A stretch of 64,000 nt of DNA, taken from Mycteria americana (lineage: Eukaryota; Chordata; Aves; Ciconiiformes; Ciconiidae). Numbering within the stretch: the first letter of the stretch is position 1; each line of letters starts with the position of its first letter. The stretch covers positions 6,880,770 through 6,944,769 of the forward strand of contig NW_027445436.1 of assembly GCF_035582795.1 (NCBI RefSeq), given 5' to 3'. Under the pieces are notes generated by a model that saw nothing but the letters and a program-made list of their open reading frames with translations, searched no databases and had not been told where the DNA came from. This document shows, in pieces, positions 26,441 to 39,427 of this stretch. The position numbers and the translations under genes were made by a program.

Positions 26441-26537
26441 GATTGCATTTAGCTTTTTTTTATGTCAAAATACATTGTAGCTATATGGGAGTTTTAGGGA
26501 AAAATCTTAGAGTTGGAGTATCTGAATTTGAATCCTC
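26441..26537. other. spacer between two facing CR1 5' ends
   Basis: About 100 bases of unassigned AT-rich DNA between the truncated 5' ends of a minus-strand and a plus-strand CR1. Confidence 0.5.
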
Positions 26538-27592
26538 TTTATTGTTACCTGGACTTCTGCAAGGCCTTTGATACAGTCCCCTACAACATTCTTAATTCTA
26601 AATTGGAGAGATAGAATTTTGATGGATGCACTGTTCAGTGGATAAGGAATTGCGTGGATGGCCGTATCCAATATTTACTATCAATGGCTCAGTGTCCAAG
26701 TAGAAAGAGTAACAAGTGGTGTCCCTCAAGAGTCCATACTAGGACAAGTACAATTTAATATCTTCATTAATAACATAGGCAATGGGATTGAGCTCACCCT
26801 CAGTGAGTTTGCAGATGACACAAAGCTGAGTGGTGCAGTTGACTCACTTGAGGAAGGGATGCCATCCTTTGGCACAGGCTGGGAGATGAAGGGATTCAGA
26901 GAAGCACTGCAGAGAAAAGGGCTTGGGGATACTGGTGGAAGAAAAAATTGGACATGAGCCAGCAATGTGCACTCGCAGCCTACAAAGCCAATTGTATCCT
27001 GGGCTGCATAAAAAAGAAGTGTGGCCAGAGGTCGAGGGAAGTGATTCTGCCCTCCACTCCAGTGTTGTGACACCACACCTGGGGTAATGCATCCAGCTCT
27101 GGGGTCCCCAGCACAAGAAAGACATGGACCTGTTGGCGTGGGTCCAGAGGAGGGCCAAAAAAATGGTCAGAGGGCTGGAACACCTCTCCTATAAAGACAG
27201 GCTGAGAGAGCTGGGGTTGTTCAGCCTGCAGAAGAGAAGCCTCCGGGGAGACCTTATTGCAGCCTTTCAATACTTATAGAGGGATTATAAAAAAGAGGTT
27301 TTACAAAGGCCTATACTGAGAGCACAGGAGGCAATGGTTTTAAACTGAAAGAGTTTAGATTTAGAGTGAACATAAGGAACAAATTTTTTTCTGTGAGAGT
27401 GATGAGACATTGCAACAGGTTGCCCAGAGAAGTTGTGGATTCCCCATCATTGGCAAATGTTCAAAGTCAGGTTGCATGGGGCTCAGAGCAACCTGATCTA
27501 GTGGAAGATGTCCCTGCCCATGGCAAGTGGGTTGGAACTAGATGATATTTAAAGGTGCCTTCCAGCACAGACCATTCTATGATTCTTTGATA
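26538..27592 (+). mobile_element. CR1 LINE, older subfamily, 3' half
   Basis: It starts inside the reverse transcriptase (YLDFCKAFDTVP-like wording around 26550) and continues with TSGVPQESILGQVQFNIFIN (about 26715) and FADDTKLSGAVDSL (about 26810). The C-terminal blocks are in several frames, for example [18 protein letters not shown] near 27100 and [22 protein letters not shown] near 27210. It ends with the CR1 tail ACCATTCTATGATTCTTTGA at about 27570-27590. More diverged than the neighbouring minus-strand copy, with multiple frameshifts. Confidence 0.9.
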
Positions 27593-29614
27593 TAGAAAAA
27601 TTCAAGAGTGTCCACCTTGCCAGGCTTGGTAGCAGAGAATGGAGAGAGACACAGATCAAACTTAATAAAGCAACAGAGTTGAACATATAACAATATATAA
27701 AAATTAAGCCAACAAACAATCCTGTCAATGTAAGTGAATATTTCAGTATTTTCCTTTCCTGCCAACTTCTTTTTCCAATAAGAGCGTCTAAGGGGCAGTT
27801 CAGTTTTTTCCTTAGAGTACCTGCTGTAGACCCAAGCTCCTCCTTTAGGAGACCTTTTTTTTATTAGAAAACTTTGCATCATGTCTTGCATCAGAATAGG
27901 ACACAAGAGATAGAATATTGTATGCTTAATTCAAGGAGTACAGTAATGCAGAACACCTGGGTGGAGAAGATGACATTTACAACTGCAAACCTGAACTATA
28001 TGTATCAAAAAAAATCATATATATCATATTTATATGCATTTTTATTGGCCCTGAAGTTGATTTGAACCAGGACCCATTGTCAGTTTCCGGAGGAGAAAAT
28101 GTGGCTGTTTATTGATTAAACACTTAAGAAGTAAAGACTTTTCCTTCTCCGGTATACTTGTAATATTTGTATACTATGTAGCATATTACATAATTACATA
28201 TTACTATGTAATATACCATATACTATGTAATATTTGAAGAATCAATTAACTTTAGAGTTTGCTCATGTTTACTTCATAAATGTATGCTTATTTTATCAAG
28301 CAATTAAAATGAATAAAAAGTAACTGCATAAATTTGTGACATTTTGGGAATTCCAGATATTTTTTGGAAATGGAAACATTAGCTAAAACTTGTAAATACA
28401 TGTATACATGTTCCCAAAAACAAAATAAAAAATTTATATGAAATTACATTTTTATTCATAGAGTTTAAACTCTGCTCTCATGCCCTCGTTTTTGCCTTGC
28501 TTTTTTACAGAATATTAGATATTGATATTCTTTCACACAATGATCTTCATTGTCAATTGAAATTGTTAATTGGACATTGAATGAGTAATTGATGTTGGCT
28601 TCAAAGTAAATTCTTTCCACATTAAGTAAAGTGCTTATGGTTAGAAGGGTTATCCCTTCTGATACCCTAAGGGAGTATGCTGTCTTCTTTCAACTTTGAC
28701 ATTAAAAAAAGAGCTATAAGACAAATCTATGGATAGATTTACATATATAGCTATTTACAGTATTTATAGCTATTTATAGTGCTATTACATATATAGCACT
28801 ATATTACATATAGTGCTATTTACACATATAGCATTACCAACTACCAATCAGCACAACAGCACTAACTTACTTTATTGTTCTTAACTTGCTAGTTATGAAG
28901 TAAAACACACTGGTTTAAACCATGCTCATGCAGTCAGGGATGAGAAACATTGTAAGGTACAGTGATTTATTACTTTTTTATTGTATAGACACTGTCTCAC
29001 CCTCAAATAACACCAGCATTGAAAAGAGCAATAAGCATCCATCACCGCAGAAATTTAAAATAATTTGTTTTAAGGCTGTGCTTTGCTTAGTGAAATTTCA
29101 AGAAGTTTACTCCTTCTTAGTCAACTGAATGATTTAGCCTACAATACATAAAGTGCTATAGCTTTATTTCAGAAATCACATAAAAGGTTTAACATACGGT
29201 AAGGCAATGAATGCATTCCTTTTTCTAATGGCAAAGAATGGCACTGCTTTTAACCACAGTGATATCATATCTTGTTAACCTCACAATGACCTTTTCTCTT
29301 TCACTCCTCATTCAAGAAACCTGAAAAATCTATTCTTTTTCCTCATTTCCCAACTCTGTAACTCGGTCCACTCTTCTTCCAGAAATTCTAAATGGACATA
29401 ATCTGACAAGCCAGATTATGACTGGCAAGACAGACTTCTGCCTACTTGAGAGTACAATCAAATAGCTCACATGGAAAGGTGACATTTCTGCAGTTTGGTG
29501 TGTGTAACTCAAATAATATTTGTGTGACTCTAATTTAGACATAGAGATCCATACCTAGAAATACCAAAGAGGTACCTAATTAGACATGGCTGTGTGAAAA
29601 TAACTCATTTTTGC
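27593..29614. other. AT-rich stretch with short tandem-like motifs, no gene
   Basis: Nothing coding is supported. Imperfect repeats of TATGTAATATACCATATAC type occur at about 28165-28240. Repeats of ACATATATAGC and GCTATTTA type occur at 28735-28835. Both look like local slippage products. Confidence 0.5.
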
Positions 29615-30140
29615 TGTTACCATGAAAAGCCGAAATCAGGTCTCAATAGTTGGGATGACTATTAAGCAGGTATTCTTTATTGCAGCGCTGGGCAGCACTG
29701 GGGATTGCTCCGCCACAAGTGCTCCGCTAGGTCAGCACAACACATCAGTTCATATACAGAAAAATCATACATATTCATCAGATTTCTTGAAAAGGGCAGT
29801 TTTATGGTGATGAGTTCCCGGAATTCATTTACATAGTCCAAGCATGCGCAGTAAAATTAGGGTTAGGGTCTTTTCACCCTCCCGGTGGTCTTCCATAGTC
29901 TTCCTCACATTGTCCACTAGTTGAACTTTGGGCTTCCTTTGTCCATATATAGTCATTGAATTAGCTCATCAGTCCTTCGGCCTCGGAATGTCACAAGGGG
30001 GTCGATTTAAACTAGTTCTTTGGTGCTTATCTTCGGCACAATCGTCCTGAGTTCCTGTTATCAGTGATGTAATTAGGAAGCCTAACGAGCTTGCTCAAGG
30101 CCTGCTTAGTCCTATCAGGTAAGAAGTCACAGGAAATGTC
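29615..30140 (-). mobile_element. ERV LTR, minus orientation
   Basis: The plus-strand start TGTTACCATGAAAAGCCG corresponds to the LTR 3' terminus. On the minus strand a polyadenylation signal AATAAA lies at 29681-29676, in the context GCAATAAAGAATACCTGC that I recognise from avian ERV LTRs. The other terminus was not resolved and could lie between about 30125 and 30170. The base composition is richer in G+C than the surroundings. TTAGGGTTAGGG at 29857-29868 is inside the LTR and is not telomeric. The internal open frame 29622-29810 is a by-product. Confidence 0.65.
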
Positions 30141-31992
30141 CTATCATCAACTCTGCTCAGCAGGTAACTAAAACTATCTTTGCAGGGGAAGAAAACAAAA
30201 GAGAACAAGGATGGGAGTGAAACTCACAGTAAGGCCTTAGTCTGCGATTTATCCCTCTCAGTGCATATGTTTAAGTAAAACCTCTCCTCACAAAAATATA
30301 TGGCTACAGTTGAGTCTTTCAAAATTTTTCTCTTGTTTTCTTCCTGTTCTTTGCTCGTACTATTAAGACCTCTACTTTTCCGTGTGTTACTTAAGTTCCC
30401 AGCCAATAAGAGCCTGCTCCGTCATCTAGAACAGTTTCATCTCTGTGTGCCAGGCAGTAAAAATCTAATTTCAGAATGAATCTTTTCCTCTGATATCTAA
30501 GCAGTATTCATACTTTATCCTGAGTGGAGTTTTCGTGATCTGTTTTATTAACTCACATGTATAATAATGAGCTTTTTGATTCAATCTTGTCTCATAAAAT
30601 ATTGTAACTTTATTATTTTCTCATGTTAGAAGAATATCATTGTCTTTGCACTATTAGATATTTAGCAATATTTTCTTTTTAAAGGATGTATACATATATT
30701 TGTGTTTGTCTGTTAATCACTTAGTACTCATATACACAAAACCAAACTGTTTAATGTATTTTTCATGTGCTTACCATAAGCTAAAGGACAATATTTTGCT
30801 CTTGACTTCACGTGCATGTAAGTGTGTTGACTCTCAGTCACTTATCGAGTGACAACACTGGATAAAGATGTTAACATCTTCCACCTGTCTGTTCCCCTTA
30901 TCCTCCTGAAGATTACTGATTCGGTAGAAGAATTGGCAGAAGGGAAGACATTTTCACTCTTGGCTTTTCCTGACTAAATTCTGTTTTTTGATCACAATCT
31001 CATCTTTAGCGCTAATTTAAAGTCAGATTTTTGCAGTGGAATGGTTGTTTGCACACATTTCCTTCTCATGTAGGGCAGAAATATGTAGCAGAACAAGAGG
31101 GAAAGGGAGGGGGCAGCAAGATTCTTTAAACCATAGCAATTAGATTCACTGGAAAGACCTTTATGTATCCTGCAGATCAAGGATAGCAACCGCTTTGCTA
31201 TTTTTCATAATTTAGAGATTTCACTATTATGTCTTTGAATTTTCAACACTACCACAGAAGCACTTTAGTGCATGAAGGAAGTTTAAAAGCATACCTTTGA
31301 ATTTTATTCCAAATATCACTAGCATTAGAGTACTAAGTTTATAATCTTATGGTTTATTTTTCTCTCCTTTCCCCATAATTTAAATTTCTCTGAGTATAAT
31401 TTAAACATAGGGCAGCTAATCTTATGGAATTGTAACACCATTTTTTCTAATGGCTTTTTTTTGTTGTTGCTTAAGAATGCTCTAACTTATGTGTGAGGGT
31501 TCTTTTTTTTGCAATTTGTAATTATGTGCAAAGTGATATTTTAGTCCCTTTATCCATTTGGGTTATATGCAATAGTAGCTATAGAAGAGACCACACAGGT
31601 CTGCAGTACTAGTTCTTAACATCATGAAATAAATGTTTATATTCTCTGATCAGTACTTAGCTGTCTGATGGGTGCTGGTATAGTATGAGGACTTCTAGGG
31701 TAAGTATATAAATAAATAAGAAAAATACTTCTACTGTTCTCATTTCATCTCTAATTGAGAGCAATCTAAGTTAAATGATCTGCAGACTTGTAATGTGGTA
31801 TTTTATGATGTCATTTGAAGCTCTACTTTATTCTAAACAGCTGTCTAATCTTGTGACCTTTATACTTATGTGTCAATGTAGCTTCTATTTTTTTTGTTAG
31901 GAACATTCAAATGTATTTGAAATAACATTTGCTTGGTCTCTTACTAAATGATTCATTAACATTTTTTTTTCTCTTATTTCATTTTTTTGAGG
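30141..31992. other. no gene recognised
   Basis: AT-rich intron-like DNA. It leads into a T-rich tract (31962-31987) that may be the acceptor tract of the coding remnant to the right. Confidence 0.45.
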
Positions 31993-34130
31993 TAAAAAAC
32001 CCATATCAGTATCTATAACTGTTAAGCTGGGTACACCTCTGAAAACTTTGTCAGAAAGTGTGAAATTGTCATCTGCTAAAGTTAGTCTTAAACCTCCTGT
32101 TTTCGAGACTGCAATTACTGAAGTGGCTGTCACTAAAACAGAGGTCCCTCCTTTGGAGAAAACAACATTAGAGACTGAAGAAGATACAACAATGGCTACA
32201 GATGTGGCTGAGGAAAACATGGAACTGGAGGTGATTATAGAAAATATTAAGTTTACCACCCTTCAATCTTATGCTGTCAGAGATGACAAAATAAGAACTT
32301 ACAATGCTCTGCGAAGGACTAAATATGATGTTTCACATAGGTTAACAGAGATCACATCTGCACCTTTGGAACTGGAGCACACTTAGTCTGAAGTACAATT
32401 GCCTGAGGAAAAAGGTAGGTCTGAAAGAATCGAGGATGTTTTCTTGACCTCTGTATTTTTTCTCAGGATGGCACATCTATAGCTAAGATTTCCACTCATC
32501 ATGGAGATACACAAAACCATTATGATGATAATCAGACTCAACAAATAAAAGTGGTCCCTACAATGACATGTGCAGATAGCTTGGTACAAAATTTTCAGAG
32601 AGAATTTCCTAGGAAAGAAACTTCAGTTTCACTAAAGAAAATGAGGAAATGTATCTTGGTGCTCAGTCAACAAAAGAACCCACAAAAAAATTAAGGGAAG
32701 CAAAATCTGACAAGACATATAAAACTGTTTTTATCCTCAAAACTTTGTTCACTCATCAGTATGATTTTACTAGAGATGGGATGACAGAGAAACCACATAT
32801 ACTGTTATGCTGAATAGAAATTGTCATAGTTAATAATAGCATTCCAGAATCAGCTGTTCCTGCTGTATCAGAGACATATAGATGAGCATGCACTATTGAC
32901 TAGACAATTTTCTACAGCAGTAGAATCAACTACATTAGTTACATTAAGTTCCTCTGCGATTCTAATTATAATAAAGCATCAGCTGAAGAAAGCCGAGATA
33001 ACTTGACAGATATGCATCCTGCCGTGTCATTTTTAATACCTGTATCCTTTTCTGTATTAACTATTAGTCCAAAAGAATGTGAGACCATCACTCTCTCAGG
33101 AAGTACTTTGTCCCCACAAAACTTCACATCCGTCATCCACTCATCTCAACAAACAGAAGGATCAGCCATTTTAGACGAGCAGGGAAAAACAAAGGAACCA
33201 GAAGCGACAAAAATAGATGTTATGATACTTTATATCACAAGTGTCATTCCTGCTTCTGTTATAGCAGAATCTAAGGGACATTTCGCAAGAGAAAATTTCA
33301 CACCCACTCCTCCACTGTCCACCATATAGCTAAAGGCAGATAAACATCAGGATTATATAACAAAACACCTATCTCATATTAAGAGACTAAATGACAGGAA
33401 AAAAAAGCTTTTGTTTTGAATGGAGCCTACATCATCTCCAGGGAAAATTATAGAACATATAAATGATCCAGGGGCTGCAATTTCAGCAATAAAAGATGAA
33501 ACTATTATAAACACTGAGCCAATGGAAACAATCAAAAAATGATGAAGCAGCAGTATAGTAAGCTGGGAATTTGTGTTGCTCCCCATACAATGCCTACAGG
33601 TCGTTCTACTGCAGAAAGTATTACTCTTTTGACTTTAGGAGCTTCTCCAGGCCAAACCCCGGAAAGTTCCAGAAACATCAAAAGAACATGAAGAAATCAA
33701 ACCACTTATATTTTCAGCTAATGCAGCAGATATGACAACAATTCTCGGTCGTATAAATACATATTCAATTAGTGCTGTAGACAAAATTCAGCCGATTTTT
33801 AGCATCTAAACCTTTTGTTACCTAGCACTCACCATGTACCATTACTGGGAAATAAGAGGAGGAAACAAGCAGTGATATCAACATAACGGATGCATCTCTT
33901 TCTCCAAGTAAAGCCACTGCTGCTGCTGGTCCGACAGGAAAGATGTAAGAACCAGAAATTGATAATGAATATGTCACATCATCAACTGCTACTACAGTTG
34001 CACGACCTAATGTGCAACCCAAAATGAAGGAGGCTACAGAGGCGTTGTAACCTTAAGAGGTCTCTCCTTCTACTGTATATCCTGATAGTGGAAATGACAT
34101 AAGATTGTATATTATTCAAGTCTCAAGTAA
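31993..34130 (+). pseudogene. broken Ser/Thr/Glu-rich exon, probably versican GAG domain
   Basis: About 2.1 kb that keeps coding character in shifting plus-strand frames. The first piece, 31993-32383, contains MSESVKLSSAKVSLKPPVFE (from 32048) and then many T, E, V and P residues, ending in LELEHT and a stop. Later pieces include 33003-33329 (108 aa, with EGSAILDEQG, like the acidic glycosaminoglycan-attachment sites of versican), a segment near 33420-33535 (INDPGAAISAIKDETI) and one near 33860-34045 (TSSDINITDASLSPSKATAA). At least six stops or frameshifts lie between them. There is no globular domain and hardly any cysteine. It lies on the same strand as, and downstream of, the Link exons at 5166-5585, in the order expected of versican exon 7 or 8. 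I cannot match it residue by residue to a known GAG domain, so the assignment rests on composition and position. Another mucin-like gene is possible. Confidence 0.5.
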
Positions 34131-34223
34131 TGATAAATGAATGTTTTTGGCTTTTGACATGCAGTCCATTACAATGGACATTTTACCATATCTAGCTGTT
34201 GTGTATTGATATTTGCTGAATGC
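34131..34223. other. short unassigned spacer
   Basis: Spacer between the Ser/Thr-rich pseudogene and an LTR fragment, with no feature seen. Confidence 0.4.
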
Positions 34224-34480
34224 CAGGTGCCCAAAAATCTGCTCTATCACTCCACCTCCTCAGCTGGACAGGGGAGAGAAAATATAAGGAAAGGCTTGTG
34301 TGTCAAGATAAGGACAGGGAGAGATCATTCGCCAATTACCATCACAGAAAAACATACCCAACTTGGGGAAAATAAATTTATTACCAATAAAATCAGAGTA
34401 CGATAATGAGAAATAAAACCAAATCTTAAAACACCTTCCCCGCTTCTTCCTTGGATCAACTTCTACTAGAGAAATAAAAT
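34224..34480 (-). mobile_element. ERV LTR fragment (second ERVK-like type)
   Basis: It shares, in the same order, the blocks CCAGGTGC, CTCCTCAGC, GGACAGGGAGA, ATTCGCCAATTACC, AACTTGGGGAAAAT and AACACCTTCC with the longer copy at 43868-44510. It stops where that copy continues, so it is truncated. The orientation follows the longer copy and is inferred. Confidence 0.65.
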
Positions 34481-37400
34481 CTATGTGCCTTCAACTAGTG
34501 AAATAAAATCAGTGAAGCTGTGTGTGATTTTAGGGAGAATTTTCTGATACTTTCCATTAATTTAGCAGTTTGTCACCACAATGTCTGACTCATAGAGTGC
34601 ATCAGGAGCACAGTTCCTTGAACAGAAGATAGTTTTCCTTAGTGACAGCTAGTGAGCGGTGTAGCACACAGCACACAGCAATGGTAGACAGGCCTGATAG
34701 GAAGCAATGTGAGATGCCGTCTCTCCAAGTTACTCCTATGGTTGCCAAGAGCACTGCTGGCATAACCAAAGTACACTTGCCAGACAGCTATCAGGGACTG
34801 GTGAGCCACTGTGCAAGGAGTACAGAGCTGCCAAATGCTTCTTTCTGCCCTGTGAGTACAGCAACAAATCAGTGTCACTCCTTTACCTTACAGACTTTTT
34901 CACTATATATTTTCTGTTTCTTTTATGAAAAAAATATCTAGACTTAAATATTGCTCCTCGAAGCAGGAAAGATGTTTTGGAAAAATGCTGAAGAGAAACA
35001 TCCCCATGTTGCTTTGGTAAAAGGTACTACAGAGAATAGCGAGATTTAAAAAAAATTTGTCTCAGACCACCCTAATCTTTGGCAGGATTTAGAAAATTAA
35101 CCCAGATCTAAATTTTACAGTTGGCTGTAGCCAAATCTTTATAATAAGAAGAAATAAAATTGAATTGAAGATCCCTCTCACAATGTTTATTCTTAAATAT
35201 ATCTGTAGAACTAAGCAGTGCAGGATGAAGAAAGACTCCAGCTAAGATAACACATTAGGATATGAGCCAAAAGCTTTAAACTGGTAAAAACATCACTCTC
35301 TCTTTAATTTGTCCCTGCTGATGAATTCTCCTGCTTATAACAAGTTCCTTGTCTCCAGGGCTAAGTAGTATAGGATAGAGAAATTACGTTATGAACATAC
35401 AATGAAGTCATTCTTAGTTTTGAGTAACCACTCTATTCGTTACTGATACTTATATCTACTCTTACTTTACCATCTCCTTTCTTTCCCTTTTCGCTCATCC
35501 ATGTATTGTCCAGGTAGAGCTATTTTTCTAAATATAATCTTTTCTATTAGTAAACTCAGTGATTTGGCCCAAGAAAATAAAGCATGCAAAGATAAACTTG
35601 ACAATTTAATATTAAACGAAATGTTGTTTTGCTTCAGCAATGTACTAGAGAGTCTGATGACTTTCTTTCCTTTTGCAAATTCTTTTTTAAAAGGCTTTTC
35701 CATTATTATCTGTTCTGGACTAGAAAGCATGAATGTAACACATCATGTACTGTTAACTACAACTTCATAAACAAAAATCTATAGATGCTTTGTATTTATT
35801 CTGAATTTCTTTTCCTTCCCGCACTCCTTTTTTTTTCATTCATTCTCCCTCTGTGCTCATGTATAGAAATATCAATGACTATAGTAAAAATGTAGTGTGT
35901 CAGAATATTCCAAGCTTTATTAATTTATTAAAAATAAAACACTTACTATTTTTCTACAACTTCAACTTACCCAGACTCTAGATTTCATGTCCAGTGTGTG
36001 TCTGATCTGCATATACATGTTAAAAAAACCACTGCCCTCCCAAAATCATCAGAGTTGGAAACTTATGAATAAAGATAAAAAACCTTATATACTTCTAGAG
36101 AATGACCAACAATTTATAGGAAATTATTCAAATAAAATTTAATCATTCAGCTTTCAAAAAAAAAAATCACTTTTTTTTAGTGGTTAAGTATAGCAATAAA
36201 TTTGTTACAAGTCTACTTGATTTTGTCAATTTGGGCAATAATGTTTTAATAACATTAAGATAATATTACCTTTGGATATATTCAATGAGACAGGATAGAA
36301 CATGATTTTTGTTTAAGGTTATCTGTAATACAAGCCTGCAACTGATTTGCTTTAATTTCACCCTGCAGATATAGATGGAGGTGGTTACTGGTGATTTTAT
36401 ATAGCAAAAGTGACTGAATGTCTGTTCTGTCCAGCTTTGCATTTTCTTGCACCTTTGTTATTATTATTTTTTCTTCTTCATTTCTCTACCAAACATAGCA
36501 CTGAACTGGTAGATAGATCTATACTATGCATCTTCCTTTTCTTGCAGTTCAGCAGTTCTGAATCTTACCTAATTTATGACCATCTTCTTTACTCTTTGGT
36601 ATTATAACCAGTGAAAAGATAATCCAGCCCATCTGTTCTTGAATGGACAAAAGCTGTCTGAAGACTTGTTACTGTTCCTGAACTACAAACACAATCTAAT
36701 CTCCTGATTCTAACACTGTGTTTTACTAATAGAAAAAACATCCACTTCCAAATGTTAACAAATTCAGTTTAGAAAACAGAGGAAGAGGAAAAACTTCCAG
36801 ACCCGATTACCTAATAATTAATACTTTTTTGTCACATGAAAGTTCCTGAAATTCTTTTACTGAGAAAGGGTAGTTTACTTCTGAACAGTGGTTTTAACCT
36901 TTTATTTATGGCCTGCCCTCCACTTCATTCAGAACACCATTTTTAAATCTGTCCTCCCCTTTTCTATTTTACCCTTCCAGGCATGAGTTGTCAGCAGAAT
37001 TGATAGGGACAGTACTGTATACAGTCAGGCACTTCCACCAACATACTAGAATATATTTCTGTGTACGGAATGGATCATTAGGAGTCTGTTTAAAAAAACA
37101 GGGAACTGTGGTTGTCTCATCCAGTTAGTTTGTGGGAACACTGACCTGAAGAGTCTTAACTTGACAATAGTGATTCAGCTCCTCACTCTAAGGAAGCAAC
37201 TTAGAAACTTGTAGACCTTGAGTGAGGAATATTAATTTATAATTTAGATTTACAATGTAGCTCCTCTCCAAGACACTAAGTTCTCTGAAATAAGTCTTGC
37301 CTCCATGGAAGGCCCTTCATTCCTCCAAGGAAGAGAGGAAAAAAGTGAGACACATTAATTCAGTTGTGAAAAATTTGTTAGTGAAAGAAGAGGGCCTGAT

Positions 37401-38915
37401 AAGTCTTGGTCTAACTACCGGTGACAATACAATCACAGCCCTGAAAATGACTGCTGTAATGCAAGTTAGGTTTTCTACCAAATCAGAACATAAGAACTGG
37501 AAGTATAACACATCTTCCCCATAGGCACACCTATAGTTTTATGAATGCTTTGCATTCAATTCCACAACTGTACCACTCTACTTCTATTACTGTGGGGTTT
37601 TTATTACATTTTTTGAAATGGAAACCAAGAGGAGAGAGAACAAGTGTTGCAAACCAAGCCATCACAGAAGTATATTGCTACCATTTTTTTGGCAGAGGAA
37701 AATCCTTTTTCTCTATTTGTGTTTAGAGGGAGAATTTTGAATAAATTTATGAGAATTAGATGATCAGTTATCAATGAGAATGTATGGAAAATAATCTTTA
37801 AATTAGAGCTCGATCTCACTTACTTAAGGAATGGAAATGACATTATATTCGCATGTTCTTTGTATGCTATTTGTGTTACAGCTTCTTATATGTAAGTAAT
37901 CCCTAAAACTCAATAAAAGCCCTTTGCAATTATTTAGTCACTACAGACAAAATCTCAGTGCAAGGAGGTATAATTGTTACCCAACACAACAAGATGAGGA
38001 AATAATTTTAGAAAGTTTAAGTTCTGTAACAATTTATGGCTGCCTATTAAAGTAACACCATATGCAATTAGCAGTTTTATTAATATTTATAGATAGAACA
38101 AAACAACAAAAATTTCTGTTAACCCACACTTGAAAAAAACTACAGTAAAGAAATGAGCTTCCTTCAGTTCTATTTGAAACAGAAAAGTAATTTTTCTTGT
38201 AGCCAGCATAAAAGTAATGTTTCTGCTATACTGCAGGGTACAGTTTTATGCTGGCCATACACTTGGATGCAAAATTTTCCATGTTGGATTTCTAAAACTC
38301 TATGAAAAGTAGAGAATCCCTCATTTTCAAACTCCCTTTCTCTTCCTGTCAGAACTGTCAGATATGTGACTATTTAGTGAAAACTTTATGGGTGGGCCAC
38401 TAGCTGCCAGCTGCTAACAACTCCCTCCCCGTGCAACTGGAAAGTTGAGAAAGTATGTATCGGAATGCATCCCCTAACAAATCTGTGAGCAGGGTTGCTT
38501 GTTTCTGGAAAATACAGGCCTATGAACTAGGCTTATCTGGCCTGTGGGCAGATTATACCCTTATTTTACTTCAGCCTTTATGAAATTTGAATTTTGTCTC
38601 TCATTTCTCTTCTTAGGCTAATCAGTCCTAATTCTTTTAACATTTCCTTTTGGGTTACAGTTTCTAGATAATTTTTTTTTGTTGCTTTACTTTGGACTTT
38701 TTACTTTGTCTGCATCTTTTTTTGAAGTGCCATTTGTCACATTAGACACAGTAAAAACATGTCTGCAAAGACCTGTTACCTGTCACAGAAGAAATTAGAT
38801 TGGTCTGACATGATTTGCTCTTGAAAAAACTCTTATTGTCTTTATAAAACTTGTCGTTCTGTTGTAGGAATTTACAAATAGTGTGTCCTGTAAAGTTAGT
38901 TTTACTGTAGGCAGG
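34481..38915. other. 4.4 kb without a supported feature
   Basis: AT-rich DNA. Frames at 34642-34941, 35467-35730 and 37297-37524 carry no recognised motif. I looked here for further versican GAG, EGF-like or C-type lectin exons and saw none. Confidence 0.45.
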
Positions 38916-39427
38916 TGTTATAGAATAAGTTCGATTAACAGTATTCTGCTTGCTGAATAGTCTTGTTTAGCATTAGTAGGATAGCACAAGTAGCTAAAGT
39001 AGTTGAAGCCTTAGGCCGCAGGAGCTGACTAAGATTAAAGTTTTTTATAAAACTAATGCTGCTTATACAGAACTATCTGAATCTGGCAGATGCAAGCAGA
39101 ATGAAGAAGATAATGACCAAGGAAAAAAATTCCAGGAGAATGAGGTAACTTCAGAAGAAGGCCAGCCCAGCGACAGTGAAAAACAATAAGAAATCAAGAG
39201 AACACTGACCAGAATTAAGTGGTTGGACTTGGGAATCGACTGCTGGGTGGTAAGGGTATAACTGATTGGCGCAATCAGGGGTAGGTGTCCCTCAACCAGC
39301 TTGACCAGTAACCTGAGAATCTGAGAATAAAAGAGGAATTTGAAATCTTCACTTGGACCTTACATTAATCAGCAGGATCATAGGGTCAGGCCCTGTTATG
39401 GTGGCCAGTGTGCGTAAATCCATAACA
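38916..39427 (+). mobile_element. solo ERV LTR, 512 bp
   Basis: Termini TGTTAT (38916) and ATAACA (39427) form a perfect 6-bp inverted repeat. A polyadenylation signal AATAAA lies at 39326-39331, about 100 bp before the 3' end. Five-base flanks gcagg (38911-38915) and gcaag (39428-39432) look like a target-site duplication with one change. No internal retroviral sequence is attached, so this is a solo LTR left by recombination. Confidence 0.75.

Noticed and set aside
28735..28835. Repeated TATAGC words as a CRISPR-like or satellite array
   Set aside because: Irregular spacing and spacers; simple slippage.
29857..29868. TTAGGGTTAGGG, like telomere repeats
   Set aside because: Only two units, and inside an LTR; not an interstitial telomere tract.
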